Both the position numbers and the translations under genes were made by a program. Below, one piece after another: positions 61,927-64,000 of a stretch of DNA of 64,000 nucleotides. Numbering within the stretch: position 1 is the stretch's first letter; each line of letters opens with the position of its first letter. The stretch lies in contig OX235263.1 of NCBI GenBank assembly GCA_944472135.2, forward strand, positions 17,157,517-17,221,516, in the 5' to 3' direction. Source of the stretch: Trichobilharzia regenti (lineage: Eukaryota; Platyhelminthes; Trematoda; Strigeidida; Schistosomatidae). The notes beneath the pieces are model-generated. The model saw nothing but the letters and a program-made list of their open reading frames with translations. It was not told where the DNA came from and searched no databases.

Positions 61927-63572
61927 TGTTCACGGTCCTTGCGGAGACTTTTCGTAAGTTTCCTTTTGTGCAGCTTTCGCTCCTCATTGAATTCGGAGCT
62001 CGCCGGAATAAGTCTTCTAGCATCTATCAGTTCGGATGAGGCGGTGGAGATCCAGTGGTTTTTACTCACCTTTGGGTTTACCTTATTCACAGCTTTTACA
62101 GCTGTATCTATGGCTGCCTGGATATTTTTCCAAGCTTCTTCAGGGTGAGCACAGCTGTCGAACACAGATATGTGTTTAGCTAGTTCTTCCTCAAATACGG
62201 ATTTAGTTTCCTGATCGAGCTGGGGACGTGATGGTTTTACCGCCAGCTGTTTCCTACGTCCGTTCAGTCGTAAGCACACGCGAGCGCGGACCAGTGCGTG
62301 GTCGGTATCTACACACGTGTTCCAGAAGGAGCGACAATCTCCTACCGACCCACGCCAACGATAGCTTATTGCTATGTGGTCTATTTGTGTCCAGCGTTGG
62401 TTTGATGAAGGGGGTCTCCAAGTCAAACAGTGTCTCTCCTTGTGTTTGAAGTTAGTGCTTACAAGAAACAAATGATTATCAGAACAGAACTGTAGGAGAC
62501 GGTCACCGTTGTCGGTTCGCTGGCACGGAACTCCATAGGTGCCACCGACATCCTTCTCAGATTGACACAATTTCCCTACTTGAGCGTTAAAGTCACCAGC
62601 TAGAACGACTATGTCTGAGCGTTTAGCCTTTCGCACCAAACTAGACAGCTTTTGGTAGAACTCATCCTTCGTTTCATCTGAACTGCAGTCAGTGGGGGCG
62701 TAGGCGGAGATTACGAAAAGGCATCGGCGAGTAGTGCAGTCCTTTCTCCTTCTTACTGATCCGTTCAGACGGACAGCACACATTCGGCTATCTACCGGGA
62801 TCCAGTCAAGCAATGTCTTTTCTGCCCTAGTACTCAAAGCTATCCCTACGCCAGCTAATCCTCGTGACACTCTCGAGGTGAATTTTGCAGATTCAACCTG
62901 TTGGCCAGGTGGGGTTAGGTGAATAACCACACTTGGGTCTTGTATGCGTGTTTCTGAAACACAGCATACATCAATGGCTCGGGATGCCAGGGTCTTGGCT
63001 AGTGATGCTTGTTGTCCTATTTGGCAAAGTGTCCTAACATTAAATGCTCCTATATGAAATTGGTGGCGTGGCTTTAGGAGGCTGTCGGTGGTGGTTTTTT
63101 GGCTTCCGTCGTTTTTAGTGGACGCAGAGTGGAGAGGAAGTGGAGAGCTATCAAGTCGAGGAGTTGCATCAGTGGAAGGAAGGCAAGATGATAGAGATGA
63201 AGATGAAGACAAAGATGAGTGAGTATTAGAGAGGTTTCGTGTGCATTTCGGATTGTGAGGGCGATTGTTACTTCCCGGCTGCCCACACCGTGGAAGTTGG
63301 TTGCGTGACCGCAGAGCCCAGGGGACAACTGCTTGAGGCCGGTCACACGCGGCCTGTTTTTGTTCGTTCTTTATTGTTTGGTGTGTCTCAGTAGCATATT
63401 TATCACTCCTGCCCTGTGACACGGCAGCAGGAAGCGCGGTCGTTGTTAATCCGGGCCACGGCCGATCCGGCATGAAATTTTGTAATTTTTTATGTATCAT
63501 GATGTTGGATTGGGTAGCTGCTTTTTGTTTAACCGCTATCCAAACAACCTGCCTGGCATGGTAGGACCTCAA
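61881..63572 (-). pseudogene. RTE-A APE endonuclease frame (563 codons)
   Basis: After about 175 residues of Ser/Pro-rich leader, FHIGAFNVRTLCQIG opens the AP-endonuclease-like domain. CCVSETRIQD has the metal-binding Glu, FVISAYAPTDCS the Tyr block, VVLAGDFNAQVG the catalytic Asp-x-Asn, RWTQIDHIAIS the Asp, and TDHALV the Asp-His. All catalytic positions are kept. The frame then carries a lysine-rich linker and ends with WVQKPKRWRKLRG after a one-base shift near 61915. The domain nicks target DNA for reverse transcription. The downstream RT is out of frame, so no full protein is made. Confidence 0.85.
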
Positions 63573-63662
63573 GAGACATAAGTCTCAGCCAGTATAGCTT
63601 GATTAGGTCATTGCGGTGTTCAAGCCCAACCACCACGTCAAGGTAGCAGCTTTCGGTCAGGG

Positions 63663-63820
63663 TTATTATCCCATAGACAAACACCATGATTGGTTTATAT
63701 CTGAATTTTTATTTGTAAAGTTATGTAGGCTTTTTAGAGTTAAGCTTGATGAGATCTAATTGAAAACAACAATAATTGTTCGCTTAAATGTGTGTTGTTC
63801 TAAATTTTACTATGGGTGAG
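63663..63820 (+). repeat. PLE terminal repeat with hammerhead, inverted to 59028-59200
   Basis: TTATTATCCCATAGACAAAC, ACCATGATTGGTTTATATCTG, GAGTTAAGCTTGATGAGATC, TAATTGAAAACAACAATAATTG and GTTGTTCTAAA. It lacks the (TA)n run of the other end and reads GTAGGCTTTTTAGAG there. Confidence 0.75.
63740..63787 (+). ncRNA. hammerhead ribozyme with perfect stem I
   Basis: TTAAGC (63740-63745) pairs perfectly with GCTTAA (63782-63787). TTGATGA at 63746-63752 has U for the first core C. Stem II is GAT/ATT, GAAA lies at 63762-63765, stem III AACAA/TTGTT encloses CAATAA, and cleavage is expected after TTC at 63781. The pair with 59057-59103 together preserves every core position and stem. Confidence 0.65.
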
Positions 63821-64000
63821 TGTAGATACCTGATCAAACACTTAGTCGTGTGCGTGTGTGTTTCTATATATTTGTCGAATTGTACGTAATATGATACTCA
63901 CAGCACAAAAACAAAAATTCAGCAAATACCATTTATGTGAAATTATTTCTCCTATTCGTTTTTTTTCATCAGTCTTTTTTATTCAGTAGATCGATAGATA
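63821..64000. other. window end, nothing recognised
   Basis: AT-rich sequence with a GTGTGCGTGTGTG patch near 63848-63860 and a T-run near 63960. Confidence 0.4.

Larger units (their letters stand above)
59913..63662 (-). mobile_element. RTE-A non-LTR retrotransposon, nearly full length, frameshifted
   Basis: 3750 bp bracketed by TTATTATCCTAT (59901-59912) and TTATTATCCCAT (63663-63674), an apparent 12-bp target duplication with one mismatch. On the minus strand: a short 5' leader, the APE endonuclease frame, linker, RT in three further frames, C-terminal RLRWLGHVLRMPSHRLP and a 3' non-coding end closing with CGAAAACAGACAGACAGAG. Frame breaks lie near 61915, 61705, 61540 and 60950. It is the reference copy for the other RTE-A pieces in this window. 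Assignment to an RTE-like family rests on the APE-RT order, short C-terminus and short-repeat 3' end. Confidence 0.85.

Noticed and set aside
1..64000. CRISPR arrays, bacterial operons or prophage
   Set aside because: Spliced genes, eukaryotic transposons and tRNA-headed SINEs show this is nuclear eukaryotic DNA; no regularly spaced palindromic repeats with unique spacers were seen.

Overview
The window reads as nuclear DNA of a trematode flatworm, most likely a Schistosoma blood fluke. This is inference from content, not a database match. The clues are tRNA-headed SINEs carrying hammerhead-ribozyme relics of the Smalpha type, Penelope-like elements (PLEs) whose inverted ends carry hammerhead motifs, CR1-like and RTE-like non-LTR retrotransposons, a BEL/Pao LTR element, TTAGGG-like interstitial repeats, and a housekeeping gene with introns of only 29-40 nt. 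The species cannot be fixed from the sequence.

Two genes are firm. The last two coding exons of an oxysterol-binding protein gene lie on + at 3255-3447 and 7738-7880, split by a 4.3 kb intron full of SINE and PLE relics. A complete five-exon proteasome beta-5 gene (PSMB5) lies on + at 25143-26077. A probable 3'-terminal exon of an unrecognised gene is on - at 47064-47396. Weaker exon-like stretches are at 26215-27410 (+), 30712-30996 (-) and 32632-32730 (-).

Most of the rest is transposon, often nested. 1-3200: inverted SINE pairs, an RTE 3' end and an unclassified repeat (family D). 3200-7900: OSBP intron. 7900-10260: microsatellite-rich DNA, perhaps 3' UTR. 10265-11750: an RTE-A copy split by an RTE-B copy. 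14049-21105: one SINE that received a solo BEL LTR and then a full BEL element. 21930-24325: a worn RTE-B copy. 27895-30170: an RTE-A copy. 31840-35900: CR1-like and D repeats. 36317-37039: a PLE relic with two hammerhead-like ends. 37861-38155: a second inverted Smalpha-like pair. 39555-42490: RTE-A containing a PLE containing an RTE-B. 42770-44409: a PLE with 12-bp target duplication. 45093-46039: an RTE-B copy. 47462-48600: a SINE split by a CR1-like copy. 49060-56800: D, PLE, SINE, RTE-A and RTE-B copies. 57240-58945: a PLE-end palindrome and telomere-like repeats. 59028-63820: a PLE relic into which a nearly full-length RTE-A inserted.

In these labels RTE-A and RTE-B are two RTE-like families, D is an unclassified dispersed repeat, T1 and T2 are tRNA-headed SINE families, and H is a SINE family with a hammerhead-like 3' part. 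The names are mine. No transposon copy looks fully coding-competent. The most noteworthy signals are the hammerhead motifs facing each other at PLE ends, the reused SINE landing site, and a BEL element with nearly identical LTRs but a damaged coding region.
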